From contig JAKSAU010000624.1 of NCBI GenBank assembly GCA_022361535.1, positions 1-26,474 on the forward strand: a stretch of 26,474 nt of DNA, read 5' to 3'. Both the position numbers and the translations under genes were made by a program. This document shows positions 1 through 5,778 of this stretch, one piece after another. Position 1 is the stretch's first letter, and every line of letters begins with the position of its first letter. Under the pieces are notes generated by a model, which saw nothing but the letters and a program-made list of their open reading frames with translations, searched no databases and was not told the DNA's origin. The DNA comes from Desulfobacterales bacterium (GTDB taxonomy: Bacteria > Desulfobacterota > Desulfobacteria > Desulfobacterales > Desulfobacteraceae).

Positions 1-1634
1 GACGTAAGGCTGTTGCCTATGATTTGAAAAACTGCAAACACCTGGTACTCCAGTTTAGAAATATCCTTGAGGCAGTCAATGTCCAGGAGGTTAACAACCT
101 CATGGATGCTATGGAAAACGGGTGTAGATTATCCGTCATTGATATCCGTTCAAACGTGTCAGCCGCCAAGGCAACAAGGTTTATGCAGATCAAGCCTGGA
201 GCTGATTATGCGTTCAACCTGGCAGTCATTCATGAGATCATCAATAAACGTTTATTTGACGAAAAGTTCGTTAATACCTATGTGGACGGGTTCAAAGAGC
301 TGGAGCAGTTTGTGATTCCTTATACCCCTGAATGGGCTGAGGAAGAAACCGGTATCCCGGCCAATCAGCTGCGCAGTTTTGTTGAAGAACTATCGTCAGC
401 TGCGCCGTCCATCATCTGGCATCCGGGGTGGATGGCGGCTCGGTACAAAGATTCGTTCTACATTTGCCGGTCCATTTATATCATCAATGCCCTGCTCGGA
501 AGCTATGGTGCCAAAGGCGGACTGCCGTTTGTCTCCAAACCCGGCGATGTAGGGGCAAAGGGTCTTAAGTCCTTCATGGACCTGTATCCCAAACCCGATG
601 AAAAACGGGCTGACGGCATTGGATGGAAATACAAACACTTTGAAGAAGGTCCGGGGCTGGCTCATTTGCTTTATGAAGCAATTGAATCAGAAGATCCCTA
701 TCCGGTAAAAGCCTATATTGCCTACCGCCATGATCCGCTTATGGGGTACCCTGATCCTGACCGTGTGCGCCAGATGTGGGAAAAACTGGACCTGTTGGTT
801 TCCGTAACTTTTTCCTGGTCTGATACAGCCTGGCATTCTGATGTGGTCCTGCCCCTGTCCACATACCTTGAGCGTGAAAGTATCATTACCACAAAAAGTG
901 CGCTTAAACCCCAGTTCTTTGTCCGTAAAAGATCAGTGGAACCAAGATACGACACCTTGGCGGACTGGGAAATTATCTCTGGCCTTGCCAAACGTATGGA
1001 CCTTCCCGATCTGGTATTTGACAAGGTGGAAGACCTCTGGAAATTCCAGCTTGAAGGCACCGGGGTCAGCTTAGAGGATTTTGATGAAAAAGGTATGGTA
1101 ACTCTAACAGATAAACCGGTTTACAAGGATTTTGAAGACTATAAATTTAAAACCGAGTCCGGGAAGATCGAAATGATTTCCAAAAAACTGGAAGATGCCG
1201 GCCTTCCTTCCCTCAAACCTTATGAGCCGCCTACATCTCCAAAAGAAGGCGAGTTCAGGATCACATTCGGCAGATGCGCTCTGCATACCCAGGGCCATAC
1301 CGTGAATAACAAGCTGCTCAACGAGCAGATGTCGGAAAACACGCTGTGGATCAACACAGGCGAGGCCAAGAAACTGGGTATTTCAGATGGGGATACCGTA
1401 ACTGTGGGCCAGAACGGCTACACAGAAACCATTAAAGCCAAAGTTACCGACCATATCCACCCTGATGCCGTATTTGTCATCCACGGGTTCGGCCATCGGC
1501 TTAAAGTGGAAAGCCGGGCATTTGGCAAGGGCCTTGCAGATAATAAATTCATGTCAGGTGGCATGGATGTCTGGGATAAGGCCGGTGGCGCCATTGCCTA
1601 CCAGGAACACTTTGTTACTGTATCCAAACAGTAA
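1..1634 (+). CDS. Molybdopterin oxidoreductase, PhsA/PsrA-like catalytic subunit (5' end outside window)
   Basis: The reading frame is open to the left edge, so this is the C-terminal ~540 residues of a larger protein; a TTG at 24 is in frame but need not be the start. The family (DMSO reductase superfamily, thiosulfate/polysulfide reductase branch) carries a bis-MGD cofactor with Mo or W and usually an N-terminal [4Fe-4S] site, which would lie off the edge. Visible signatures are SVIDIRSN and KPGADYAFNLAV in the cofactor-binding domain, WSDTAWHSDVVLP, and a C-terminal molydopterin-dinucleotide-binding domain from about 1250 on (RITFGRCALHTQGHT, LGISDGDTVTV). A stable terminator follows, so it is the last gene of its operon. 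The substrate cannot be read from this fragment; reduction of a sulfur compound or an alkane/aromatic oxidation are both possible for relatives. The divergently arranged cofactor genes nearby fit a Mo/W enzyme. Confidence 0.88.
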   Translation, partial: RKAVAYDLKNCKHLVLQFRNILEAVNVQEVNNLMDAMENGCRLSVIDIRSNVSAAKATRFMQIKPGADYAFNLAVIHEIINKRLFDEKFVNTYVDGFKELEQFVIPYTPEWAEEETGIPANQLRSFVEELSSAAPSIIWHPGWMAARYKDSFYICRSIYIINALLGSYGAKGGLPFVSKPGDVGAKGLKSFMDLYPKPDEKRADGIGWKYKHFEEGPGLAHLLYEAIESEDPYPVKAYIAYRHDPLMGYPDPDRVRQMWEKLDLLVSVTFSWSDTAWHSDVVLPLSTYLERESIITTKSALKPQFFVRKRSVEPRYDTLADWEIISGLAKRMDLPDLVFDKVEDLWKFQLEGTGVSLEDFDEKGMVTLTDKPVYKDFEDYKFKTESGKIEMISKKLEDAGLPSLKPYEPPTSPKEGEFRITFGRCALHTQGHTVNNKLLNEQMSENTLWINTGEAKKLGISDGDTVTVGQNGYTETIKAKVTDHIHPDAVFVIHGFGHRLKVESRAFGKGLADNKFMSGGMDVWDKAGGAIAYQEHFVTVSKQ

Positions 1635-1658
1635 ATAATAACAGCACCACCTCCATAA

Positions 1659-1712
1659 AACAGCATCGCCTCCCTTGTTACCGCCAGTTCAAGGGGGGCG
1701 ATGCTGTTTTTT
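1659..1712 (+). terminator. Rho-independent terminator after the molybdopterin oxidoreductase
   Basis: A 19-base arm at 1659-1677 pairs with 1690-1708 with one G-U pair and a 12-base loop, followed by a T tract (tttttat). It starts 24 bases after the stop codon. The stem is strong enough to serve also the convergent leftward gene that ends at 1748, though the T tract favours the rightward transcript. Confidence 0.9.
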
Positions 1713-1747
1713 ATCCCCTTTACACCTAAAGGATGGCTTAACGATTT

Positions 1748-2029
1748 TTAATCGCTGCCAGGATTTGTAACTTTCAGCTTAATAATCAAACAAGGGTGCT
1801 GAATTTTATGTTTCTTACCGTCCTCTATCGTAGTGGCTGAATAAAAAGAATGTTGAACGGATTTTACTACTCCTCTACGTCCATTCAGACCACGGACTAT
1901 TTCACCTACTTCGGGCTTGCAAGAAAGGGTTCTCGGCCACAACTCCTTATCCTGTTTTTCATCATCAAAGTGGAGATTGCAGGCAATTGCTGGATATACA
2001 GTCGTCCCGGATGGGCTTTTATATTCCAT
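1748..2029 (-). CDS. Small protein of unknown function, 93 aa
   Basis: I do not recognise the family. The start is well supported: the leftward strand has AAGGAGAG a few bases before the ATG at 2029. The protein is soluble and fairly polar, with two Cys (CNLHF near residue 18, LSCKPEVGEIV near 36) and a central stretch GRRGVVKSVQHSFYSATT that could form a small beta-barrel. It is the last gene of a leftward group with mobB, the MoeA-like gene and the FmdE-like gene, separated from mobB by 93 bases. A role connected with cofactor assembly is only a guess from position. It ends shortly before the terminator of the convergent oxidoreductase gene. Confidence 0.7.
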   Translation of the reverse strand: MEYKSPSGTTVYPAIACNLHFDDEKQDKELWPRTLSCKPEVGEIVRGLNGRRGVVKSVQHSFYSATTIEDGKKHKIQHPCLIIKLKVTNPGSD

Positions 2030-2122
2030 AAATTCTCTCCTTTTAGCACTGATTCTTTTGTTTGGGGAGTATCTTCAGCATATCGGCAAAAGCAGGTAAT
2101 GTAAATAAGTGTTCTTTGTGTT

Positions 2123-2620
2123 TTATCCGTGCAGATCCAGGATATATTGTGAAATTCCTGAAATATCGTTGACATCAAAGGTGTCCGGGTTTTGTCTTTT
2201 TGTCGCCCCGGGCATTTGATCGCAAACCAGTGCGCTAACTGTGGTAAGAGTTGAAAAAAGTGGTGGCTTTCCAATAGATTCCCGCCAGATTTCAATTTTT
2301 GGATAGGGGCCTGAAATCCAGCCCTCGATCAGAACGATATCGGCATGGCTATAATATTTTTCTATCAAGATTTCGGGCCGGGTCTGATCTGAGGCCGGAA
2401 AATACAGGGCGGCCATCTTTGAGGTGACCATGGCTGCCGGGTTGGCCCCGGCAGTCCTGTGGACATGGGAATCTTTGCCTGGTTTATCCAACTCATGACC
2501 GTGGCTGGAATGTTTGAGGGTGCCGACAACCATCCCTTTTTGGGTAAACTGGCGTACCAGGGAAGCCACCAGGGTGGTCTTTCCTGATCCGGGCTGACCA
2601 ATGATATGAACGATTTTCAT
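2123..2620 (-). CDS. mobB: MobB, molybdopterin-guanine dinucleotide biosynthesis adaptor protein
   Basis: 165 aa, normal for MobB. The N-terminus has a Walker A P-loop (GQPGSGKTT, residues 8-16), followed by the MobB-typical GTLKHSSHGHELDKPGKDS segment, HRTAGA and the LIEGWISGPYPKIEI segment. MobB is a GTP-binding protein that assists MobA in attaching GMP to molybdopterin to give MGD. The ATG lies 12 bases past the stop of the upstream MoeA-like gene, with only a weak Shine-Dalgarno, so translational coupling is likely. No mobA is present in the window. It belongs with the FmdE- and MoeA-like genes as one Mo/W cofactor operon. Confidence 0.93.
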   Translation of the reverse strand: MKIVHIIGQPGSGKTTLVASLVRQFTQKGMVVGTLKHSSHGHELDKPGKDSHVHRTAGANPAAMVTSKMAALYFPASDQTRPEILIEKYYSHADIVLIEGWISGPYPKIEIWRESIGKPPLFSTLTTVSALVCDQMPGATKRQNPDTFDVNDISGISQYILDLHG

Positions 2621-2632
2621 AACAGCGCCAAA

Positions 2633-3688
2633 CTATGCACTTTTACCAAATGGGCAGTTTGGAAACGTGCAGGTTTTGCAGTTCAGGCATAACCCACCAT
2701 GGCAAAGACTTGCCAGATCCCTTTTACCGGGGCGGTCACCTGCCATGACCCTTGGCAGGATCAGATCGAAAATGGTGGTCCGGTGAAACAAACCGCAGGC
2801 CGGCAGACCCATGATGGCTGTTTGATGGGTATAGCCCAGCAGAAACATGGCCCCTGGCAGAACTGCAGAAGAATAGTGCACCTCGTCAAATCCGGCTGCT
2901 TCAATAGCTTCTTTTGTTACATCATCCGGATCTACGGACATGCCGCCGGTGGTGATAATCAAATCAGTATCCTTTGCCATGTAATCCCGTATCTGGCGTG
3001 TGATCCGCTCTTTGTCATCCGGCAGGATATGAGTTTCAAGGACCTCAGTCCCCAGCGCCTGAACTTTTTCTTCTACAATGTCCTGGAACCGGTCCTGGAT
3101 CAATCCGTTATAGACTTCATTACCCACAATAATCAGACGGATTTTTAAAGGGTTGAAAACCCCAACAGACAGGATGGGATAGGCAGCACCTGCAAGGCTT
3201 ACAGCATGGTCCAAGTGAGTTCGGTCAATGACCAAAGGAATTGCCCGGGTGGCCCCTAAACTCTGTCCTTTTTTTACTACGGTATTGGTGTGGATGCTTG
3301 CGCACATTACATCCTGGATCATGTTAAATTCGGTTAAGGCTTCTATATCCACCCTGAAAAGTCCGGAATACGATGCACGAAGTTCCAGCTTACCTTCACT
3401 GGGGTTGCCTGAAAATTCAACGCCCGGTCCGGCCAGGGCAGATGCCAGTTCAAATACAGCATCGTCTTCATGGACCTGGGTGGCTTCATCCAGGTCAAGA
3501 ACGTAAAGATTGTTTTTTCCCATACGCATCAGACGGCAGATGTCTCCGGCCTTTACCTTATGACCCCTTTGGAATGCTGGCCCCTTTGATTTGCCGGGGA
3601 TGATTTCAGTCATATCGTGGGCAATGGTCATGCCCTCTGCCTGCTGAACAGGTACGGTTTTAAACTGCGGCCTTGTGGCTTTTCTCAT
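2633..3688 (-). CDS. MoeA/MogA-like molybdopterin-binding protein with Cys-rich C-terminal tail
   Basis: 351 aa from the ATG at 3688, chosen because AAGGAAATAACC directly precedes it; the longer in-frame extension to 3889 lies wholly inside the upstream FmdE-like gene and is not credible. The last ~200 residues hold a MoCF-biosynthesis (MoaB/MogA) domain: IIVGNEVYNG for the phosphate/pterin region and DLIITTGGMSVDPDDVT for the TGG-type motif. The N-terminal part resembles the molybdopterin-binding proteins related to MoeA rather than full MoeA. The C-terminus ends in CHGGLCLNCKTCTFPNCPFGK, five Cys in about 20 residues, suggesting a metal or Fe-S site. It overlaps the end of the FmdE-like gene by 29 bases. 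Likely role: metal insertion or handling of the pterin cofactor for a specific Mo/W enzyme; the exact substrate is unknown. Confidence 0.85.
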   Translation of the reverse strand: MRKATRPQFKTVPVQQAEGMTIAHDMTEIIPGKSKGPAFQRGHKVKAGDICRLMRMGKNNLYVLDLDEATQVHEDDAVFELASALAGPGVEFSGNPSEGKLELRASYSGLFRVDIEALTEFNMIQDVMCASIHTNTVVKKGQSLGATRAIPLVIDRTHLDHAVSLAGAAYPILSVGVFNPLKIRLIIVGNEVYNGLIQDRFQDIVEEKVQALGTEVLETHILPDDKERITRQIRDYMAKDTDLIITTGGMSVDPDDVTKEAIEAAGFDEVHYSSAVLPGAMFLLGYTHQTAIMGLPACGLFHRTTIFDLILPRVMAGDRPGKRDLASLCHGGLCLNCKTCTFPNCPFGKSA

Positions 3689-4283
3689 GGTTATTTCCTT
3701 TAACAGCTTTAAAATAAGATCCCATTGCACACGGCCGGCAAAGAATCTGGTTGTTTTTAAAAACTTCTTTTTTATCCCGGATAATAATCCCGCATTGGGT
3801 ACAGGTGGCTTTAAATCTTGTTGGGCCGGGCATATCCGAAGCCGGAACATCCACTTTAACTTCGGTGATAGTGAACAGGTCTGAATCATCCATTATTTTA
3901 TAAGCTTCAAGCTGCTGCTGCCTTGAGTCTTTGATGTCCGGTTTAAGAATCGGAGCTTTATCTCTTGCGGTTTCAGTGGATACAATTCGAAATGCCTTGC
4001 CTGTTTCAAGGTTAACAAAGGTGGCAGCCATAATACCGTTATCAATGAATTTTAGGGAACGCCTGCCAAGTTTTACCCCGGTTACATAGGATATGGCATC
4101 AGTAGCACACCGGTCCATTTCCACATAGACAATGATTTTCTTTATTTGGGGCATGGCCGACGGATCATCAAGGCCGATAAGATCGCATCCCAGCATAGCC
4201 ATACGCACCCCGACCACCTGGCCGGGACAAAGATGACCATGTGCTTTTGATGCGCCTTGAAGCAAGGTGTCTAAATCTTTCAT
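3660..4283 (-). CDS. FmdE-family protein with C-terminal zinc ribbon
   Basis: 207 aa. The N-terminal part has the FmdE signature AHGHLCPGQVVGVRMA (His and Cys near residues 15-19), then VEMDRCATDAISYVTGV with a conserved Cys, as in proteins named after formylmethanofuran dehydrogenase subunit E. A C-terminal CTQCG...CRPC pair forms a TraR/DksA-like zinc ribbon. FmdE-type proteins accompany Mo and W enzymes in archaea and sulfate reducers; their biochemical job is not settled. It is first in the leftward operon with the MoeA-like gene (overlapping its 3' end), mobB and a small gene. The start codon at 4283 is preceded by a weak AGGGA. A 9+9 palindrome 41 bases upstream is a likely operator. 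Confidence 0.88.
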   Translation of the reverse strand: MKDLDTLLQGASKAHGHLCPGQVVGVRMAMLGCDLIGLDDPSAMPQIKKIIVYVEMDRCATDAISYVTGVKLGRRSLKFIDNGIMAATFVNLETGKAFRIVSTETARDKAPILKPDIKDSRQQQLEAYKIMDDSDLFTITEVKVDVPASDMPGPTRFKATCTQCGIIIRDKKEVFKNNQILCRPCAMGSYFKAVKGNNHEKSHKAAV

Positions 4284-4323
4284 AAAGTATCCCTATACTT
4301 TTGGTTTTTATCTCAAACTATAC

Positions 4324-4347
4324 CCTTATGTTGAATTTAACATAAGG
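4324..4347. promoter_or_regulatory. Palindromic operator candidate upstream of the FmdE-like operon
   Basis: CCTTATGTT-gaattt-AACATAAGG is a perfect 9-bp inverted repeat with a 6-bp spacer. On the leftward strand it sits just upstream of TATAGT, a plausible -10 element for the FmdE-like operon, and overlaps where the -35 would be. This is the geometry of a repressor site. The adjacent ModE-type gene is the obvious candidate regulator, but that link is inference. Confidence 0.5.
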
Positions 4348-4390
4348 TCAATACAAAATATGCAGCAAAATTAATGCCTGACTTGATAAA

Positions 4391-4413
4391 ATGTATAGAA
4401 ATCCTGTATACAT
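4391..4413. promoter_or_regulatory. Second palindrome in the divergent Mo/W control region
   Basis: ATGTATA-N9-TATACAT is a perfect 7-bp inverted repeat, about 45 bp from the palindrome at 4324. The TATA-rich arms recall half-sites bound by ModE-family proteins, but the sequence and spacing are not identical to the enterobacterial ModE box. It is short enough that chance is not excluded. Confidence 0.35.
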
Positions 4414-4448
4414 CACAAAATATGATACTGCATATAACGTTGCACGTA

Positions 4449-4529
4449 GGGTTGTTTGTCCTAAGAAAAAGGCATCAGGCGTATTTTTTGTAAAAAAATT
4501 CGGCAGCCGTTTCTTAGGACAAACAACCC
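4449..4529. repeat. Perfect 20-bp inverted repeat with 41-bp spacer
   Basis: The 20 bases at 4449-4468 (GGGTTGTTTGTCCTAAGAAA) are exactly complementary to 4510-4529. The spacer of 41 bases is AT-rich. It lies between the operator-like palindromes and the ModE-type gene start at 4590, so it would be part of that gene's leader RNA or its promoter region. There is no T tract after the right arm. It could be a leader hairpin, a recombinase or regulator site, or the two ends of a very small non-coding element. Confidence 0.75.
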
Positions 4530-4589
4530 GGTATTTGAAAATGCAATTGCCCTGCAAGACCAATTTAAACCCCATTACTCAGAGGTGCT

Positions 4590-4922
4590 ATGAAACTTAG
4601 ATCCATACAACTGCTGGTCAGCGAAGACGGCGGTATTGTAATGGGAAAAGGCCGTATGGATATCCTTGCGTCCATTGAGCAAACCGGTTCCATTAACAAG
4701 ACTGCCAAGGCATTGAAAATGTCCTATAAGTCCGTATGGAGCAAAATTAAATCCACGGAAAAAAACTATGGTAAGCCGGTGGTCGTGTCAGACAAGGTAA
4801 AAGGCACCTTCCTGACACCGGCAGGGAAATATCTTCTTGAGGCTTACCGGGAATTGAACAAGGATTGTATGGCTGCAGATGATGCTATCTTTGAACGGAT
4901 TTTCGGAAACACTTCCAGGTAA
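4590..4922 (+). CDS. ModE-family winged-helix regulator lacking an effector domain
   Basis: 110 aa, covering only the DNA-binding part of ModE (full ModE is about 260 aa with two C-terminal MOP oxyanion-binding domains). The helix-turn-helix is clear: ILASIEQTGSINKTAKALKM, then SYKSVWSKIKS, followed by a wing (PVVVSDKVKGTFLTPAGK). An AGAGG precedes the ATG. ModE and the related tungstate regulator TunR of sulfate reducers control Mo/W uptake and cofactor genes; here the gene is divergent from such an operon. With no MOP domain visible, how it senses molybdate or tungstate, if it does, is unclear: it may act through a partner or be a constitutive binder. Autoregulation through the palindromes at 4324-4529 is likely but unproven. 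Confidence 0.85.
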   Translation: MKLRSIQLLVSEDGGIVMGKGRMDILASIEQTGSINKTAKALKMSYKSVWSKIKSTEKNYGKPVVVSDKVKGTFLTPAGKYLLEAYRELNKDCMAADDAIFERIFGNTSR

Positions 4923-4952
4923 ATAGATTTTTTTTGCAATAAAAAAAAGGCA

Positions 4953-4972
4953 GTGCAATATTTTTATTGCAC
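4953..4972. terminator. Small hairpin after the ModE-type gene
   Basis: GTGCAATA-tttt-TATTGCAC is a perfect 8-bp stem 30 bases past the stop codon. Rightward it is preceded by an A tract but followed by no T tract; leftward it is followed by TGCC and eight Ts, which is terminator-like. It may be a bidirectional end of transcription or just an mRNA 3' structure. Confidence 0.35.
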
Positions 4973-5171
4973 AACGCTTTCCCGATCTTCTTATAATCAA
5001 ATCGGCCATTTTCGCTTCCAAGCCTTACCAGCTAAGTCTTTCCATCGTATTTGAAATGCTATGATCTAAATGGCCTGATTTTATTCCTGCTTTTCCTTCT
5101 TCTGAATTTTCATATCAAATAGTTATTCATATCAAGGTGTTATGTGTAATCTTTGTGGCCGGCACCTGCAA

Positions 5172-5187
5172 TGGCATGGTTATGGCT
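5172..5187 (+). promoter_or_regulatory. Candidate sigma-54 (-24/-12) promoter of the Fe-S/flavoprotein operon
   Basis: TGGCATG-GTTA-TGGCT matches the consensus TGGCACG-N4-TTGCW except at two positions. The invariant GG (5173-5174) and GC (5185-5186) are exactly ten bases apart. Transcription would begin near 5198, about 50 bases before the ATG at 5247. The window also encodes a sigma-54 activator at 14423, though any RpoN activator in the genome could act here. Confidence 0.5.
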
Positions 5188-5246
5188 AAGTAAAAGGGGT
5201 TAAAGCCAATTGTTTATGAATGACAGATCCAATACCGGAGGATGGA

Positions 5247-5762
5247 ATGAGCCAATATTACCTGTTCCAGGATACTAAAAAATGCATCGGGTGCCGCACC
5301 TGTGAGGTCCAGTGCAAAGCAAACAAAGACCTGCCCCTGGGGCCCAAACCCTGCCAGATTATCCAAGTAGGGCCAAAACTTATCGGAGAAGTCCCGAAAA
5401 TTTCGTTTATCTTCATGCCTTGTTTTCATTGCGAAAATCCATGGTGTGTCTCTGCCTGTCCAACCGGGGCGATGCAGAGAAGATCCAAGGACGGGATCGT
5501 TTTTATTAACCAGGATCTTTGCGTGGGATGTAAAACCTGCGTTTCTGCCTGTCCATGGGGCGCCCCCCAGTGGAACCAGGAAACCGGTAAAGTTGTCAAA
5601 TGCGACTACTGCATGGACAGAATAGATAAGGGTTTGAATCCGGCCTGCGTTACCACATGCACCACTGGCTGCCTGAAGTTCGGAAAAGTGGAAGATATGA
5701 CCGAAATCCGCCGCCGTCGTTATGCCGAGGCAATGGCATCCTTTGAAAACGATACTGCGTAA
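5247..5762 (+). CDS. Four-cluster ferredoxin-type iron-sulfur subunit (DmsB/PsrB/AorA-like)
   Basis: 171 aa from ATG 5247. This start is preferred over an ATG at 5220 because GGAGG (5237-5241) lies five bases before it. Sixteen Cys in four groups give the usual ligands for four [4Fe-4S] clusters: CIGCRTCEVQC, CFHCENPWCVSACP, CVGCKTCVSACP, and CDYC...CVTTCTTGC. This is the electron-wire subunit architecture of DMSO reductase-type complexes and of AorA in tungsten aldehyde oxidoreductases. No signal peptide is present, so it should act in the cytoplasm. It is the first gene of the operon that continues with the flavoprotein 16 bases downstream. The catalytic partner is not encoded next to it. 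Confidence 0.92.
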   Translation: MSQYYLFQDTKKCIGCRTCEVQCKANKDLPLGPKPCQIIQVGPKLIGEVPKISFIFMPCFHCENPWCVSACPTGAMQRRSKDGIVFINQDLCVGCKTCVSACPWGAPQWNQETGKVVKCDYCMDRIDKGLNPACVTTCTTGCLKFGKVEDMTEIRRRRYAEAMASFENDTA

Positions 5763-5778
5763 GGCTTAGGGAGTAGAC

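Larger units (their letters stand above)
4923..5246. other. Intergenic region, 324 bases, no gene seen
   Basis: AT-rich stretch between the ModE-type gene and the iron-sulfur/flavoprotein operon. It holds the hairpin at 4953 and a sigma-54-like promoter at 5172. No open frame with a ribosome site and no RNA gene was recognised in it. Confidence 0.6.

Noticed and set aside
1906..2295. Leftward open frame of about 129 codons overlapping mobB and the 93-aa gene
   Set aside because: It overlaps two genes with better starts and family support, has no ribosome site and no recognisable composition.
3689..3889. 67-residue N-terminal extension of the MoeA-like protein
   Set aside because: It lies entirely within the FmdE-like gene in another frame, while ATG 3688 has a good ribosome site and matches the family start.
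4348..4600. Open frames on both strands across the inverted repeat upstream of the ModE-type gene
   Set aside because: They mirror each other because of the repeat, lack ribosome sites, and cover the operator region.
5150..5172. Overlapping sigma-54-like match TGGCCGGCACCTGC
   Set aside because: The GG to GC spacing is nine bases, one short of the strict requirement; the match at 5172 fits better.
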